Positions 45,193 through 55,830 of a stretch of DNA of 64,000 bases are shown here, piece by piece. The notes under the pieces were generated by a model. It had not been told where the DNA came from. It saw only the letters and a list, made by a program, of their open reading frames with translations, and did no database searches. The stretch lies in the NCBI GenBank assembly GCA_029593505.1, contig JAKTNI010000001.1, positions 304,773 through 368,772 of the forward strand. The letters run 5' to 3'. This stretch comes from Streptococcus suis (GTDB lineage: Bacteria > Bacillota > Bacilli > Lactobacillales > Streptococcaceae). Every line of letters starts with the position of its first letter. Position 1 is the first letter of the stretch. Position numbers and translations under genes: made by a program.

Positions 45193-46435
45193 AACGCAAA
45201 GAGAACAAGAACGTGTTCTTCTAATAGGAGTTGAGTTACAGCAGACTGAAAATTTTGATATGTCAATGGACGAGTTGGCTAGTCTGGCCATCACAGCAGG
45301 TGCTGTAGTGAAGGGAGTTTATACCCAAAAACGAGAAAGATATGATAGTAAGACATTGATTGGCTCAGGAAAGTTGGATGAAATTGCTCAAATAGTTGGA
45401 GGAGACCACATTGATACTATTATTGTCAATAATCGTTTGACACCTCGTCAGAATGTCAATCTAGAAGACATGCTAGGAATTAAGGTTATCGATAGAATGC
45501 AGCTGATTTTAGATATTTTTGCTATGCGTGCTCGTAGTCATGAAGGTAAATTGCAAGTTCATCTTGCTCAGTTAAAATATATGTTGCCTCGTTTGATTGG
45601 TCAAGGGGTAATGCTCAGTCGACAAGCGGGTGGAATTGGTTCTCGTGGACCAGGTGAAAGTCAGCTAGAACTAAACCGTCGTAGCATTCGCAATCAAATT
45701 CATGATATTGAACGTCAGCTCAAGGTAGTTGAGAAAAATCGTGCAACGGTGCGTGAGCGTCGCTTGCAGTCTGGTGTGTTTAAAATTGGTCTCATCGGAT
45801 ATACCAATGCTGGAAAGTCAACGATTATGAATGCTATGACTGACAAGCAACAATATGAAGCAGATGAATTATTTGCTACTTTGGATGCTACCACTAAACA
45901 GATTCATTTATCGGATAAGTTTAGTGTCACTTTAACGGATACAGTAGGCTTTATCCAAGATTTACCGACAGAGTTGATTTCAGCATTCAAATCAACACTA
46001 GAAGAGTCTATGAACGTTGATTTACTCCTTCATGTGATTGATGCATCGGATCCAAATCATAGTGAGCATGAACAAGTTGTTTTAGAGATTCTTCAAGAAT
46101 TGGAGATGGAGGATATCCCTCGTCTTGCTCTTTATAATAAGTTAGATAAGACAGATGATCGTTTCACACCAAGCCAATTTCCTCATGTTATGCTATCTGC
46201 AAAAGATCCTCAGGCTAAGGCTCATATACAAAAGATGGTGTTGGCTAAAATTAAGACGATGTTTGAACGATTTGAGATTCAGGTGCCTTTGAGCCAGAAT
46301 TATAAATTACATGATTTGGAAAAAATTGCATTGATTGAAAAGAGAGAGTATAGCGAAGATGTAGAGATGATTTCTGGCTATATTGCTAGGGAAAATAAAT
46401 GGAAATTGGAAGAATTTTATGACAGATTATCTTAA
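45185..46435 (+). CDS. hflX: GTPase HflX
   Basis: HflX is a ribosome-binding GTPase that splits stalled or stressed ribosomes. The 416-residue protein has an N-terminal HflX domain ([22 protein letters not shown]), a glycine-rich linker ([14 protein letters not shown]) and a G domain with GYTNAGKST (G1), DTVGFI (G3) and NKLD (G4). The miaA-hflX order is widespread in bacteria. It starts inside the end of miaA and overlaps the next gene by 17 bases. Confidence 0.95.
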   Translation: MIETQREQERVLLIGVELQQTENFDMSMDELASLAITAGAVVKGVYTQKRERYDSKTLIGSGKLDEIAQIVGGDHIDTIIVNNRLTPRQNVNLEDMLGIKVIDRMQLILDIFAMRARSHEGKLQVHLAQLKYMLPRLIGQGVMLSRQAGGIGSRGPGESQLELNRRSIRNQIHDIERQLKVVEKNRATVRERRLQSGVFKIGLIGYTNAGKSTIMNAMTDKQQYEADELFATLDATTKQIHLSDKFSVTLTDTVGFIQDLPTELISAFKSTLEESMNVDLLLHVIDASDPNHSEHEQVVLEILQELEMEDIPRLALYNKLDKTDDRFTPSQFPHVMLSAKDPQAKAHIQKMVLAKIKTMFERFEIQVPLSQNYKLHDLEKIALIEKREYSEDVEMISGYIARENKWKLEEFYDRLS

Positions 46436-47048
46436 TTTAGCATTAAAATATGGTGGTTTTACCAGTTTAGATAAGGTCTATCTTAGCAAAAAATTAGTTT
46501 CTTTGACAGAGCAACAAAAATTGGATTTCATCACGCCTCCACCATCGGTTGTGAATGCTTATTTTTCAGAAATATACCAAAAACAAGGTGCAGAGAAAGC
46601 GACAGATTATTTTCTTCGTTTATCGATAGAGTTGAAGTTACTTCAAACATGTCCTTCGTTTGCAGAGGAAAAGCCATTTATTCGTTTGAATTTGTCTGGA
46701 AAATCATTTGGTTTTGCTTATACAAATGCAGAAGGGATAGCAGAGGTATTTGCAGAAATGGGTGAGGATATTACTCCACAGTTACTTTTTGAAATCGCTC
46801 AGATATTTCCTCACTATGCTGTGTATGAGGAGCAAGATAAGATTTTTATGAGAGAAATGTCCTTTGACGATCGCCCGCTACTAGAAAAAGAAACCGATTA
46901 TTTATTAACCGACATAGCAGTTAGCTCTAATCTCATTAAAATCACAGGGGTGAATCAAGAGGAGATCTTGGAAGCAGCTACTGATTATACGGGTCAGAGA
47001 TTCTTTAAATGGTCTGGTCGCTCCGCTATTTTATATATAAAAAATTAG
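46419..47048 (+). CDS. conserved operon protein of unknown function (209 aa)
   Basis: The protein starts [22 protein letters not shown]. No catalytic motif, membrane segment or signal is seen. The middle ([28 protein letters not shown]) suggests a mixed alpha/beta fold. It lies between hflX and rnz, overlapping hflX by 17 bases, so it is translated with tRNA- and ribosome-related genes. Some streptococcal annotations carry the label cystathionine beta-lyase for this locus, which the sequence does not support. Confidence 0.75.
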   Translation: MTDYLNLALKYGGFTSLDKVYLSKKLVSLTEQQKLDFITPPPSVVNAYFSEIYQKQGAEKATDYFLRLSIELKLLQTCPSFAEEKPFIRLNLSGKSFGFAYTNAEGIAEVFAEMGEDITPQLLFEIAQIFPHYAVYEEQDKIFMREMSFDDRPLLEKETDYLLTDIAVSSNLIKITGVNQEEILEAATDYTGQRFFKWSGRSAILYIKN

Positions 47049-47058
47049 AAAGTATATC

Positions 47059-47988
47059 ATGCAGATTCAATTTTTAGGTACAGGGGCAGGTCAACCCTCT
47101 AAGGCTCGAAACGTGTCTAGTTTGGCCTTGAAACTTTTAGATGAAATCAATCAAATTTGGTTATTTGATTGTGGTGAAGGAACACAGAAACAGATTTTAG
47201 ATACGGCAATCCGTCCTCGGAAAGTATCCAAAATTTTTATCACTCACTTACACGGAGATCATATATTTGGTTTACCAGGTTTCTTATCTAGCCGTTCTTT
47301 TCAAGCTAGTGAGGAACAAACCGATGTGACGATTTATGGACCTCTTGGTATTCGGTCTTTTGTATTGGGAAGTTTGAAAGCATCTGGCACTCGTTTACCT
47401 TACCGGATTCATTTTCATGAGTTTGATGTAGAGACAGTGGGACAGGTATTGGAGACAGATAAATTTGTGGTATTTGCAGAAAAATTAGACCATACAGTTC
47501 CGTGTGTGGGCTATCGTGTTATCCAAAAAGATTTGGAAGGTACTCTAAACGCAGATGCACTTCGTGAAGCTGGCGTGCCTTTTGGTCCTCTCTTTGGAAA
47601 AATTAAAAATGGGGAAAATGTTGTCTTAGAAGATGGAACGGAGATTGTAGCTAGCGATTACGTTTCATCACCACGTCCTGGGAAAGTTGTAACCATTTTA
47701 GGTGATACACGCAAATGCCATGCTAGTGTACGATTGGCAGTGAATGCGGACGTTTTAGTTCATGAAGCGACATATGGAAAAGATGATCAAAAGATTGCTC
47801 GAAAACATGGGCATTCAACCAATATAGAAGCAGCTCAAGTTGCACGAGACGCAGGTGTTAAGCAACTGTTACTGAATCATATCAGCCCACGTTTTTTATC
47901 TAAAGATATTCGCCAATTGAGAAATGATGCTCGTTTGATTTTTAATAATGTGCATATTGTTAAAGATTTGGAGGAAGTTGAGATATGA
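47059..47988 (+). CDS. rnz: ribonuclease Z
   Basis: RNase Z cleaves the 3' trailer of tRNA precursors. The 309-residue metallo-beta-lactamase-fold protein has [17 protein letters not shown], the metal motif HLHGDHIFG, the flexible exosite arm region ([20 protein letters not shown]), ILGDTRK and the C-terminal HISPRF. It sits in the miaA-hflX operon, so two tRNA-processing enzymes are co-transcribed. Its stop overlaps the SDR gene start (ATGA). Confidence 0.96.
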   Translation: MQIQFLGTGAGQPSKARNVSSLALKLLDEINQIWLFDCGEGTQKQILDTAIRPRKVSKIFITHLHGDHIFGLPGFLSSRSFQASEEQTDVTIYGPLGIRSFVLGSLKASGTRLPYRIHFHEFDVETVGQVLETDKFVVFAEKLDHTVPCVGYRVIQKDLEGTLNADALREAGVPFGPLFGKIKNGENVVLEDGTEIVASDYVSSPRPGKVVTILGDTRKCHASVRLAVNADVLVHEATYGKDDQKIARKHGHSTNIEAAQVARDAGVKQLLLNHISPRFLSKDIRQLRNDARLIFNNVHIVKDLEEVEI

Positions 47989-48740
47989 GAACGATCTTGA
48001 TTACTGGGGCATCTGGTGGATTGGTACAGGAGATGGTTCCTCTGTTGGCAGATGATTTTTTAATTTTGTTAGGACGTGATGTAGAAAAAATTGAGCATCT
48101 GTATGCCTATCATGAGAAAAAAGTTATTTTTAATGTTGATATTCGAGATGAAGAAGCTTTGACCGATTTCTTTGAAGATGTGGATAACCGTTATGGTCAG
48201 ATTGATATTTTAGTGAATAATGCTGGTTATGCGATTTATGATGATTTTGAGAAGTTTTCTAGTCAGCAAGTTCAGGATATGTTTGATATTAATCTTTTTG
48301 CATTGATGACCTTGTGTCGTTTGGTTGGTAAACGAATGAAGGCAAGACGAAGTGGTCAGATTGTCAACATCGTTTCTATGTCAGGATTGATTGCTTCTAG
48401 AAAGTCATCGGTTTACTCTGCGACTAAATTTGCGGCCATTGGTTTTTCAAATACCATTCGGTTAGAATTGGCAGAATACGGTGTGACGGTAACAACGGTG
48501 AATCCGGGTCCTATTGCGACAGGTTTCTTTGATCAAGCAGATCCTGATGGCAGTTACCAAGAAAGTGTTAAGGCATTTTTACTACAACCAGACTATGTAG
48601 CTCGTAAGATTGTATCCGTTATGGGGACGAAGAGACGAGAGATCAATTTACCTTGGGTTTTGTCAGTTGCACATAAACTCTATACTCTTTTTCCAACATT
48701 ATCAGATTTTTTAGCTCGAACTCTATTTCATTTGAAGTAG
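47985..48740 (+). CDS. short-chain dehydrogenase/reductase
   Basis: The 251-residue classical SDR has a TGASGG cofactor loop ([11 protein letters not shown]), NNAGYA, the catalytic serine in IVSMSG and the YSATK motif (Y-x3-K). The substrate is unknown. The position after rnz, overlapping by four bases, is common in streptococci. A strong terminator closes the operon. Confidence 0.9.
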   Translation: MRTILITGASGGLVQEMVPLLADDFLILLGRDVEKIEHLYAYHEKKVIFNVDIRDEEALTDFFEDVDNRYGQIDILVNNAGYAIYDDFEKFSSQQVQDMFDINLFALMTLCRLVGKRMKARRSGQIVNIVSMSGLIASRKSSVYSATKFAAIGFSNTIRLELAEYGVTVTTVNPGPIATGFFDQADPDGSYQESVKAFLLQPDYVARKIVSVMGTKRREINLPWVLSVAHKLYTLFPTLSDFLARTLFHLK

Positions 48741-48795
48741 AAATCAAACCAAGTATCCATCACTTTAGATTGTTTCATTGTTATGGATTGGTAAG

Positions 48796-48826
48796 AAAAG
48801 ATTGGATTAGGTACCAATCTTTTTTA
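48796..48826 (+). terminator. terminator of the miaA-hflX-rnz-SDR operon
   Basis: AAAAGATTGG pairs with CCAATCTTTT over an eight-base loop, followed by TT. Confidence 0.85.
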
Positions 48827-48848
48827 GCTACTCAATGCTTACTGAATC

Positions 48849-48857
48849 TGATATAAT
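48849..48857 (+). promoter_or_regulatory. extended -10 promoter of cls
   Basis: TGATATAAT lies 24 bp before the cls ATG. The same TGATATAAT form occurs before recJ and apt. Confidence 0.55.
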
Positions 48858-48881
48858 GGTAGTTATAAGTGAGGAAAATAT

Positions 48882-50429
48882 ATGGAAAAAATCTGGAAAA
48901 TCATTTATAGTAGAATGTTCATTGTATTGAGCTTACTTGCCTTAACCATTTTTCTGATTTTGTGGCTTGTTAGCTCTGCAGCGATCTATATTCCTGCCTT
49001 TTTAACGGCGATGCAACTTTTTTCCATTTTAGTGGCTATTTTTATCATCAATCGCCCTATGAATACAAGTTTTAAGCTGACGTGGATAGTGTTTGTAATT
49101 GGTATTCCGATTTTTGGAGCGCTGTTTTACTTTATTCTTCAGTCCAATATCGAAACAAGACGTTATCGGAAAAATTTTTATCAAAAAGCGCAGTTTTTAA
49201 GAGAGTATAGTGAGACATCTGATAAGGTGATGACAGCGTTAGCTAAAGAAGATAGGGAGCAATTAAAATTAGCTCATTATATGAGTGAGTATGTGGGATA
49301 TCCTATTCATACCAACACAGATGCTGTCTATTTTTCAAGTGGTCAAGCTAAGTTTGAAGCTTTGTTAGAAGAGTTGAACAGAGCAGAAAGTTATATTTTT
49401 ATGGAATATTTCATTGTAGATATGGGCTATATGTGGGATTCCATTTTAGCTGTTCTGAAAGAAAAGGCAGCGCAAGGCGTGGAAGTTCGTTTTATGTATG
49501 ATGGAATGAACTCGTTGACGAATCTCCCCTATACTTACTATAAAACATTGAGAAAATATGGTATCAAAGCTAAAGTCTTTTCACAAATTATTCCTGCTTT
49601 ATCAACAATTCAGAATAATCGTGATCATCGAAAAATTGCTATTATTGATGGGAGAGTTGCTTTTACAGGTGGTGTCAATATTGCAGATGAATATATCAAT
49701 AAAAAAGCTAGATTTGGCTACTGGAAAGATGCTGCTATTATGATAAAAGGGGAGGCAGTTGCCAACTTTACTCTCATGTTTCTACAAATGTGGAACTATG
49801 ATGAAAAAGAAGAAACGGATGATCTTAAATACCTTAAATTGCATAAAGAATTAGAAACACAGACGATAGATTCAGAAGGTTTTTTTCTACCATATGGAGA
49901 GAATCCTTTTGATGGTGATGAAGTTGCGAAGAGAGTTTGTCTGGATATGATCCATTCAGCTACCGATTATATTTATATTATGACTCCATATCTCGTATTA
50001 GATGATGAAATGCTAGATAATTTGGTATATGCTGCTAAAAGAGGTGTGGAGGTGCGGTTGTTGTTGCCTCATATCTATGATAAAAAAGTTGCTTACTTGG
50101 CTGCTCGGACAGATTTTCCAACTTATTTGGAAGCGGGGATAGAAATTTATGAATTTCAACCGGGCTTTGTTCATTCTAAAGTTGTGTTGGTAGATGACAA
50201 GAAAGCTACAGTTGGAACGGTTAATATGGATTTTCGATCGTTTTATCTCAATTTTGAGTGTGGTCTATATATTTATAATCATACGGCTGTTTTAGCAGCT
50301 ATCAAACAAGATTTTAAGGATTCTTTTAAAAAATCTCAACGTTTGAATCTGCTAACATTTCATAAAACTTATTCGTGGTACAAGCGTCTTGGAGGAGCAT
50401 TGTTGAGAATTATTTCTCCTCTTTTGTGA
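48882..50429 (+). CDS. cls: cardiolipin synthase
   Basis: This membrane enzyme makes cardiolipin from two phosphatidylglycerols. The 515-residue protein has two N-terminal membrane helices (about 10-33 and 38-80, including GIPIFGALFYFIL) and two phospholipase-D (HKD) motifs, HRKIAIIDG and HSKVVLVDD. Both are intact. It is a single gene between two terminators. Confidence 0.94.
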   Translation: MEKIWKIIYSRMFIVLSLLALTIFLILWLVSSAAIYIPAFLTAMQLFSILVAIFIINRPMNTSFKLTWIVFVIGIPIFGALFYFILQSNIETRRYRKNFYQKAQFLREYSETSDKVMTALAKEDREQLKLAHYMSEYVGYPIHTNTDAVYFSSGQAKFEALLEELNRAESYIFMEYFIVDMGYMWDSILAVLKEKAAQGVEVRFMYDGMNSLTNLPYTYYKTLRKYGIKAKVFSQIIPALSTIQNNRDHRKIAIIDGRVAFTGGVNIADEYINKKARFGYWKDAAIMIKGEAVANFTLMFLQMWNYDEKEETDDLKYLKLHKELETQTIDSEGFFLPYGENPFDGDEVAKRVCLDMIHSATDYIYIMTPYLVLDDEMLDNLVYAAKRGVEVRLLLPHIYDKKVAYLAARTDFPTYLEAGIEIYEFQPGFVHSKVVLVDDKKATVGTVNMDFRSFYLNFECGLYIYNHTAVLAAIKQDFKDSFKKSQRLNLLTFHKTYSWYKRLGGALLRIISPLL

Positions 50430-50480
50430 CAATTATGAAAGAATGTGATAGAGTGATTTTCCATTTTTTCAACGGATTTC

Positions 50481-50503
50481 GACAGGCTTTCCTGTCGTTT
50501 TTT
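50481..50503 (+). terminator. terminator after cls
   Basis: GACAGG pairs with CCTGTC over CTTT, followed by GTTTTTTAG. Confidence 0.8.
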
Positions 50504-50514
50504 AGTGTCATTCA

Positions 50515-50523
50515 TGATATAAT
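50515..50523 (+). promoter_or_regulatory. extended -10 promoter of recJ
   Basis: TGATATAAT lies 28 bp before the recJ GTG, immediately after the cls terminator. The surrounding TTCATGATATAAT is identical to that before apt. Confidence 0.55.
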
Positions 50524-50551
50524 AAATAGATAGTCAAAAGGAGTAATAAAT

Positions 50552-52762
50552 GTGATTAAACCTAACTATAACTGGCAATTAATGACCAGTTTTTCTGATG
50601 AAAAATTTATCGCTTCTGCAAAGAAAGAGGGGTTAAGTTCAGCTGCTGCTAATCTACTTTATGAACGTGGTATTCAAACCGTTGAAGAATTGCGTAAATT
50701 TTTAGCACCTAGTTTAGATAATCTTCATGATCCATATCTGCTTCATGATATGGATAGAGCAGTGGAGCGAATTAGACGTGCTATAGAAGATTATGAACAA
50801 ATTTTGATTTATGGAGATTATGATGCAGATGGGATGACTTCGGCCTCTATTCTTAAGGAAGCTCTGGAGGAGTTGGGAGCAGAAGTACAGGTGTACTTGC
50901 CTAATCGATTTACGGATGGTTATGGGCCAAATCAATCTGTTTATAAGTATTTCATTGAGCAACAAGGTGTTTCTCTCATTGTGACGGTGGATAATGGTGT
51001 GGCAGGTCATGAAGCAATTGCTTATGCACAAGATATGGGGGTGGATGTTGTTGTAACAGATCATCACTCTATGCAAGAAACATTGCCTAATGCTTATGCC
51101 ATTGTTCATCCAGAACATCCAGAAGGTTCGTATCCTTTCAAGCATCTAGCTGGGTGTGGTGTCGCCTTTAAGTTGGCTTGTGCTCTTTTAGAAACTGTTC
51201 AAGTAGAGTTGCTAGATCTTGTGGCTATTGGTACTATTGCAGATATGGTTAGTCTGACGGATGAAAATCGGGTAATGGTGAAATATGGTCTTTCGTTGCT
51301 CAAACAAACAGAGAGAGCTGGTTTACAGGAGTTAATGAAGCTTGCAGGCGTAGATTTGACCACTCTTGATGAGGAAGTTGTTGGGTTCCAACTAGCACCT
51401 CGATTGAATGCTCTTGGGAGGTTGGATGATCCCAATCCAGCAGTGACATTATTAACTGGTTTTGATGAGGAAGAAGCCCAAGAAATAGCCTTGATGATTG
51501 ACGGTAAAAACAGTGAACGTAAAGATATTGTTCAATCAATGTACGATGAGGCTAAAAGCATGATTTGTATGGATAGACCTGTTCAAGTCTTGGCAAAAGA
51601 AGGATGGAATCCGGGTGTTCTTGGTATTGTAGCTGGTCGTTTACTGGAAGAATTGCAGCAGCCAATTATTGTACTATCCATTGAAGATGGAAAAGCTAAA
51701 GGTTCTGCTCGTTCGGTTGAATCAGTTGATATTTTTAAGGCTTTAAAAGAGCATCAAGAGCTGTTTCTTGCATTTGGTGGTCATGCTGGCGCTGCAGGAA
51801 TGACTTTGGAAGTGGAGAAACTAGGTGAACTAGAACAACTATTGGTTGATTATATTGAAGTTAACAACATTTCTTTATCTACTAAACCATCATTGATGCT
51901 GGATGAAGAATTGGATTTAGAAATGCTGACGTTAGAAACAGTAAAATCACTTGAAAAATTAGCCCCATATGGTATGGATAATCAGAAACCAATTTTTTAT
52001 ATCAAAGATTTTCAAGTAGAATCTGCTCGAACTATGGGACAAAATAATGCTCATCTCAAGTTGAAAGTTATGAGGGGAGCAACTAGTTTTGACGTGATTG
52101 CATTTGGAAAAGGTCATTTAGCTTTAGAGTTCTCGCAAGCTAGGAATTTGGAGTTGGCAGTTACTTTGTCTGTCAATCAATGGAATGGTCATACCAGTCT
52201 TCAGCTTATGATGGTAGATGCGCGTGTAGATGGTGTTCAACTGTATAATATTCGTGGGAAACACTACTCACTTCCTGAGGGAATTCCTATCTTAAACGTA
52301 GATAATCCTGTTAGAGCGGATGAAATAGCGATTGTTCTTGCTACTTTACCAGAAGATATGGATCGTTTACGGACTTATTTCCAACAACATGAATTTGAGG
52401 CTATTTATTTCAAAAATGAGATAGATACTCCGTACTATTTAGATGGATACGGTAGCCGTGAGCAGTTTGCTAAATTGTATAAAACGATTTATCAGTTTGA
52501 TGAATTTGATGTTCGCTATAAACTGAAGGAGTTGGCAGCCTATTTGAAAATCAACGCTCCACTTTTGATTAAGATGATTCAAATTTTTCAAGAATTAGAA
52601 TTTGTGACCATTACAGACGGAATCATGAGAGTCAATAAAGAGGCACAAAAAAGAGAGATTTCAGATAGTCACATTTATCAAGACTTGAAAAGGACAGTGA
52701 TGCAACAAGAACTAATGGCTCTTGGAACTGTTCAAGAAATCTATGATTGGCTACGTGGTTGA
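50552..52762 (+). CDS. recJ: single-stranded-DNA-specific exonuclease RecJ
   Basis: RecJ is a 5'-3' ssDNA exonuclease used in repair. The 736-residue protein has the DHH-family motifs IYGDYDADGMTSASIL, TVDNGV, TDHHSMQE and the DHHA1 region AFGGHAGAAGMTL, plus a Firmicute-specific C-terminal extension of about 180 residues. The start is a GTG at 50552 (MIKPNYNW) with AAGGAG at 50538-50543; an ATG two bases earlier is immediately followed by a stop. Confidence 0.95.
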   Translation: MIKPNYNWQLMTSFSDEKFIASAKKEGLSSAAANLLYERGIQTVEELRKFLAPSLDNLHDPYLLHDMDRAVERIRRAIEDYEQILIYGDYDADGMTSASILKEALEELGAEVQVYLPNRFTDGYGPNQSVYKYFIEQQGVSLIVTVDNGVAGHEAIAYAQDMGVDVVVTDHHSMQETLPNAYAIVHPEHPEGSYPFKHLAGCGVAFKLACALLETVQVELLDLVAIGTIADMVSLTDENRVMVKYGLSLLKQTERAGLQELMKLAGVDLTTLDEEVVGFQLAPRLNALGRLDDPNPAVTLLTGFDEEEAQEIALMIDGKNSERKDIVQSMYDEAKSMICMDRPVQVLAKEGWNPGVLGIVAGRLLEELQQPIIVLSIEDGKAKGSARSVESVDIFKALKEHQELFLAFGGHAGAAGMTLEVEKLGELEQLLVDYIEVNNISLSTKPSLMLDEELDLEMLTLETVKSLEKLAPYGMDNQKPIFYIKDFQVESARTMGQNNAHLKLKVMRGATSFDVIAFGKGHLALEFSQARNLELAVTLSVNQWNGHTSLQLMMVDARVDGVQLYNIRGKHYSLPEGIPILNVDNPVRADEIAIVLATLPEDMDRLRTYFQQHEFEAIYFKNEIDTPYYLDGYGSREQFAKLYKTIYQFDEFDVRYKLKELAAYLKINAPLLIKMIQIFQELEFVTITDGIMRVNKEAQKREISDSHIYQDLKRTVMQQELMALGTVQEIYDWLRG

Positions 52763-52854
52763 AAAGCAACAGGTGTTTAGCTGTTCTGATTAGCGGGAAT
52801 ATTGATTCCGTTATACAGATGTTCAGTTTAGAAATGTACCAAACAGAAAATTCA

Positions 52855-52863
52855 TGATATAAT
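52855..52863 (+). promoter_or_regulatory. extended -10 promoter of apt
   Basis: TGATATAAT, in the same TTCATGATATAAT context as before recJ, lies 35 bp before the apt ATG. Confidence 0.55.
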
Positions 52864-52898
52864 GAAGAGTAAAAAATTATTTTTAAAGTGAGAGAGAA

Positions 52899-53411
52899 AT
52901 GAACTTAAAAGATTATATTGCGACTATTCCTAACTATCCAAAAGAGGGAATCGAGTTCCGTGACATTAGTCCGCTGATGGCTGATGGGAATGCATATAGT
53001 TATGCGATTCGTGAAATTGTACAGTATGCAACAGATAAGCAAATAGATATGATTGTGGGACCAGAGGCACGTGGTTTTATTGTTGGTTGTCCAGTTGCAT
53101 TTGAATTAGGAATTGGTTTTGCACCAGTTCGTAAACCAGGAAAATTACCGCGTGAAGTGATTGCAGCTGATTATGAGAAGGAGTATGGTTTAGATACTCT
53201 TACCATGCATGCCGATGCAATTAAACCTGGTCAGCGTGTATTAATCGTTGATGATTTGTTGGCAACAGGTGGTACTGTAAAAGCTACGATTGAAATGATT
53301 GAGAAGCTTGGTGGTATTGTTGCTGGCTGTGCTTTCCTCATTGAGTTGGATGAACTCAAAGGACGTGAAGCGATTGGGGATTATGACTATAAAGTATTAA
53401 TGCATTACTAA
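52899..53411 (+). CDS. apt: adenine phosphoribosyltransferase
   Basis: Apt salvages adenine to AMP using PRPP. The 170-residue protein has [25 protein letters not shown] and the PRPP loop [13 protein letters not shown]. Placement after recJ is usual in streptococci. GAGAGAG precedes the ATG, and the gene has its own promoter. Confidence 0.97.
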   Translation: MNLKDYIATIPNYPKEGIEFRDISPLMADGNAYSYAIREIVQYATDKQIDMIVGPEARGFIVGCPVAFELGIGFAPVRKPGKLPREVIAADYEKEYGLDTLTMHADAIKPGQRVLIVDDLLATGGTVKATIEMIEKLGGIVAGCAFLIELDELKGREAIGDYDYKVLMHY

Positions 53412-53459
53412 TATTTTTGTTATAACTAAAAATTATAACTGGCCCTATTTTTATTCTAA

Positions 53460-53488
53460 TTGAATTGTATATCAACCTGTTTTATAAT
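53460..53488 (+). promoter_or_regulatory. promoter of metA
   Basis: TTGAAT (53460-53465), a 17-base spacer and TATAAT (53483-53488) form a near-consensus promoter 28 bp before the metA ATG. AGGAGG lies in the leader. Confidence 0.65.
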
Positions 53489-53516
53489 AGGTATGAGAGA
53501 AAATAGGAGGTTATAT

Positions 53517-54458
53517 ATGCCCATTAAGATAGAAAAGTCATTACCAGCTGTTGATATTTTAAGAGATGAGAATATCTTTGTCATGGATAGTGATCGTGCT
53601 AATCATCAAGATATTCGTCCTATTAAAGTTCTAATTCTCAATCTGATGCCCCAAAAAGTTATTACTGAAACTCAACTACTTCGTTTATTAGGAAATACTC
53701 CTTTGCAATTGGAAGTTGAGTTTCTTTATATGGCAAGTCATGAATGTAAAAATACGCAGTCAGATTATTTGGATTCTTTTTATAAGACGTTTGAACAAGT
53801 CAAAGGGAGTTACTTTGATGGTTTGATTGTTACGGGTGCGCCAGTAGAGAATTTAGCTTTTGAGGAAGTGGATTATTGGGATGAACTTGTTCAGGTATTT
53901 GAGTGGTCTAAGACGCATGTTTATTCAACACTACACATTTGTTGGGGAGCTCAAGCTGGACTTTATGCTCGCTATGGTGTGCCTAAATATACTATGAATC
54001 GCAAGTTGTCAGGTGTTTATTGGCAGAGTGTAATCTGTTCTAGTAGCCCTCTCATGCGTGGATTTGATGATGAGTTTCGTTCGCCTCATTCACGCTATAC
54101 GGAAGTGAGAGGAGAAGATATCAAACAGTTGAACCAATTGGTTGTGTTATCAAAGGGAGCAGATGTGGGGCTATCCATTCTAGCTAGTAAAGATTTACGA
54201 GAAGTTTATAGTTTTGGGCATTTAGAGTACGATCGAGATACTTTGGCAAAGGAGTACCAAAGAGATTGCTTAGCGGGTAAAAATCCCCACCTGCCAGAAA
54301 ATTATTTTCAACAGAATGATCCAACAAGCAGACCAAACTTATCTTGGAATTTGCCTGCTGCTCAGTTTTTTACGAATTGGATCAATTATGCAGTGTATCA
54401 GGAAACTCCTTATGATTGGCAATTTTTTGAACAGTCTGCCCTTTCAGCAAGTCTTTAA
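53517..54458 (+). CDS. metA: homoserine O-acyltransferase (MetA family, probably acetyltransferase)
   Basis: This enzyme acylates homoserine, the first committed step to methionine. The 313-residue protein has the nucleophilic cysteine in HICWGAQAG, the histidine in PHSRYTEV and the glutamate in GHLEYD. The specificity position reads GAPVENLAF, with glutamate where E. coli MetA has glycine (GAPLG). This substitution is associated with acetyl-CoA rather than succinyl-CoA use in Bacillus-type enzymes. The ATG at 53517 follows AGGAGG. Confidence 0.92.
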   Translation: MPIKIEKSLPAVDILRDENIFVMDSDRANHQDIRPIKVLILNLMPQKVITETQLLRLLGNTPLQLEVEFLYMASHECKNTQSDYLDSFYKTFEQVKGSYFDGLIVTGAPVENLAFEEVDYWDELVQVFEWSKTHVYSTLHICWGAQAGLYARYGVPKYTMNRKLSGVYWQSVICSSSPLMRGFDDEFRSPHSRYTEVRGEDIKQLNQLVVLSKGADVGLSILASKDLREVYSFGHLEYDRDTLAKEYQRDCLAGKNPHLPENYFQQNDPTSRPNLSWNLPAAQFFTNWINYAVYQETPYDWQFFEQSALSASL

Positions 54459-54470
54459 TAAAGAGGAAAT

Positions 54471-55145
54471 ATGAACTATTCACAGCAATTTCGGGAAGGT
54501 CATTTAATCTTACCTGCAGCTATATTATTTCATTTACAAGAGCTTTTTCCAGCAATAGATGATTTTTTAATTTGGCAATTTTTTTTCTATCAAAATTCAT
54601 CAAATCTGGAATCTTTAGCTCCGAGTGAAATTGCTCAAGCGACTGGTAAAACAGTAGCTCAAGTTAATCAAGCTATCGAAAATCTTCAAGAGGCTGGTCT
54701 ATTGGAATTTAAAACAATCAGCATAGCTGGGGAAATTGAGATGATTTTTGATGCTTTTCCTGCCTTAGAACGATTAGATGAGTTATTGGTTTCAAAACAG
54801 CAACCAGAACAGATACCGCTTGTTAATGATTTGAAAACATTGGTAGGAGATTTTGAACGTGAATTAGGACGTCTACTATCGCCGTTTGAAATTGAAGATC
54901 TTCAAAAGACGATTGAAGAAGATAAAGTGTCGGTAGAGGTGGTACGTGCGGCTTTGAAAGAAGCAGTATTTAATAATAAGACCAATTGGAAGTATATTCA
55001 AGCGATTTTGCGCAACTGGCGTCGTGAAGGAATCACAACTCTAGCGCAAGTAGAAGCAAAACATGCAGAAAGAGATATCCAAATACCTAAGAATGTGACG
55101 GTTTCTAGTGATTTTCTTGAGGCGATGGATCTCTGGAAAGAGTAA
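54471..55145 (+). CDS. dnaD: DnaD-domain replication protein
   Basis: DnaD is a primosome protein that loads helicase with DnaB and DnaI in Firmicutes. The 224-residue protein has an N-terminal winged helix (DDFLIWQFFFYQN to ATGKTVAQVNQAIENL) and a C-terminal DnaD domain ending in YIQAILRNWRREGI, which matches the YxxxIxxxW motif. It is 12 bp after metA and one base before trmK, so it may share transcripts with both. Confidence 0.92.
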   Translation: MNYSQQFREGHLILPAAILFHLQELFPAIDDFLIWQFFFYQNSSNLESLAPSEIAQATGKTVAQVNQAIENLQEAGLLEFKTISIAGEIEMIFDAFPALERLDELLVSKQQPEQIPLVNDLKTLVGDFERELGRLLSPFEIEDLQKTIEEDKVSVEVVRAALKEAVFNNKTNWKYIQAILRNWRREGITTLAQVEAKHAERDIQIPKNVTVSSDFLEAMDLWKE

Positions 55146-55146
55146 A

Positions 55147-55830
55147 ATGGAAATAACATTATCAAAAAGACTAGAAACAGTGGCACGTTTTGTGCCTACT
55201 GGAGCACGCATAGCAGATATAGGGAGTGATCATGCCTATCTCCCTATTTTTTTGGTGAGTAAGGGACAGGTGACAACAGCTATAGCTGGAGAGGTAGTTC
55301 AAGGGCCGTATGATTCTGCTTTACAAAATGTCAGGGATGCCAATCTATCCAGTCATATAGACGTTCGGTTAGCAAATGGTTTAGAAGCTGTACAAGTAAT
55401 AGATCAGATTAACACAGTAACCATAGCTGGTATGGGGGGACGATTGATAGCAGAGATATTGGAAGCAGGTAAAGACAAACTTGCAACTGTAGAAAGGCTC
55501 ATTCTTCAGCCAAATAACCGTGAGGATGATGTTCGGCGTTGGCTACAAAAACATGAATTTAGACTAATTGATGAAGCTATTTTGGAAGAAAATGGTAAAA
55601 TTTATGAAGTTATAGTAGCTGAACCGGGTCAGATGCAGTTATCTGAAAGTGAAGAGCGGTTTGGTCCGTATTTGCTTCGCCATATTTCGCCCATTTTTGT
55701 CAAGAAATGGACGAAGGAGCTAGCAAAATTAGAATCAGCTTTAGAGCAAATTCCCTTGGAACGCGGTGGTCAACGCTTGATCCTATCTCAAAAGATTAAG
55801 AGTATTCAGGAGGTTATACATGTTAGCTAG
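55147..55830 (+). CDS. trmK: tRNA (adenine-22-N1)-methyltransferase
   Basis: TrmK methylates A22 in certain tRNAs. The 227-residue protein has the SAM site ([15 protein letters not shown]), [23 protein letters not shown] and [14 protein letters not shown], which define the family. The ATG at 55147 follows GGAAAGAG at the dnaD stop. It overlaps the next gene by 11 bases; trmK and the Nif3-like gene are neighbours in many Firmicutes. Confidence 0.94.
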   Translation: MEITLSKRLETVARFVPTGARIADIGSDHAYLPIFLVSKGQVTTAIAGEVVQGPYDSALQNVRDANLSSHIDVRLANGLEAVQVIDQINTVTIAGMGGRLIAEILEAGKDKLATVERLILQPNNREDDVRRWLQKHEFRLIDEAILEENGKIYEVIVAEPGQMQLSESEERFGPYLLRHISPIFVKKWTKELAKLESALEQIPLERGGQRLILSQKIKSIQEVIHVS

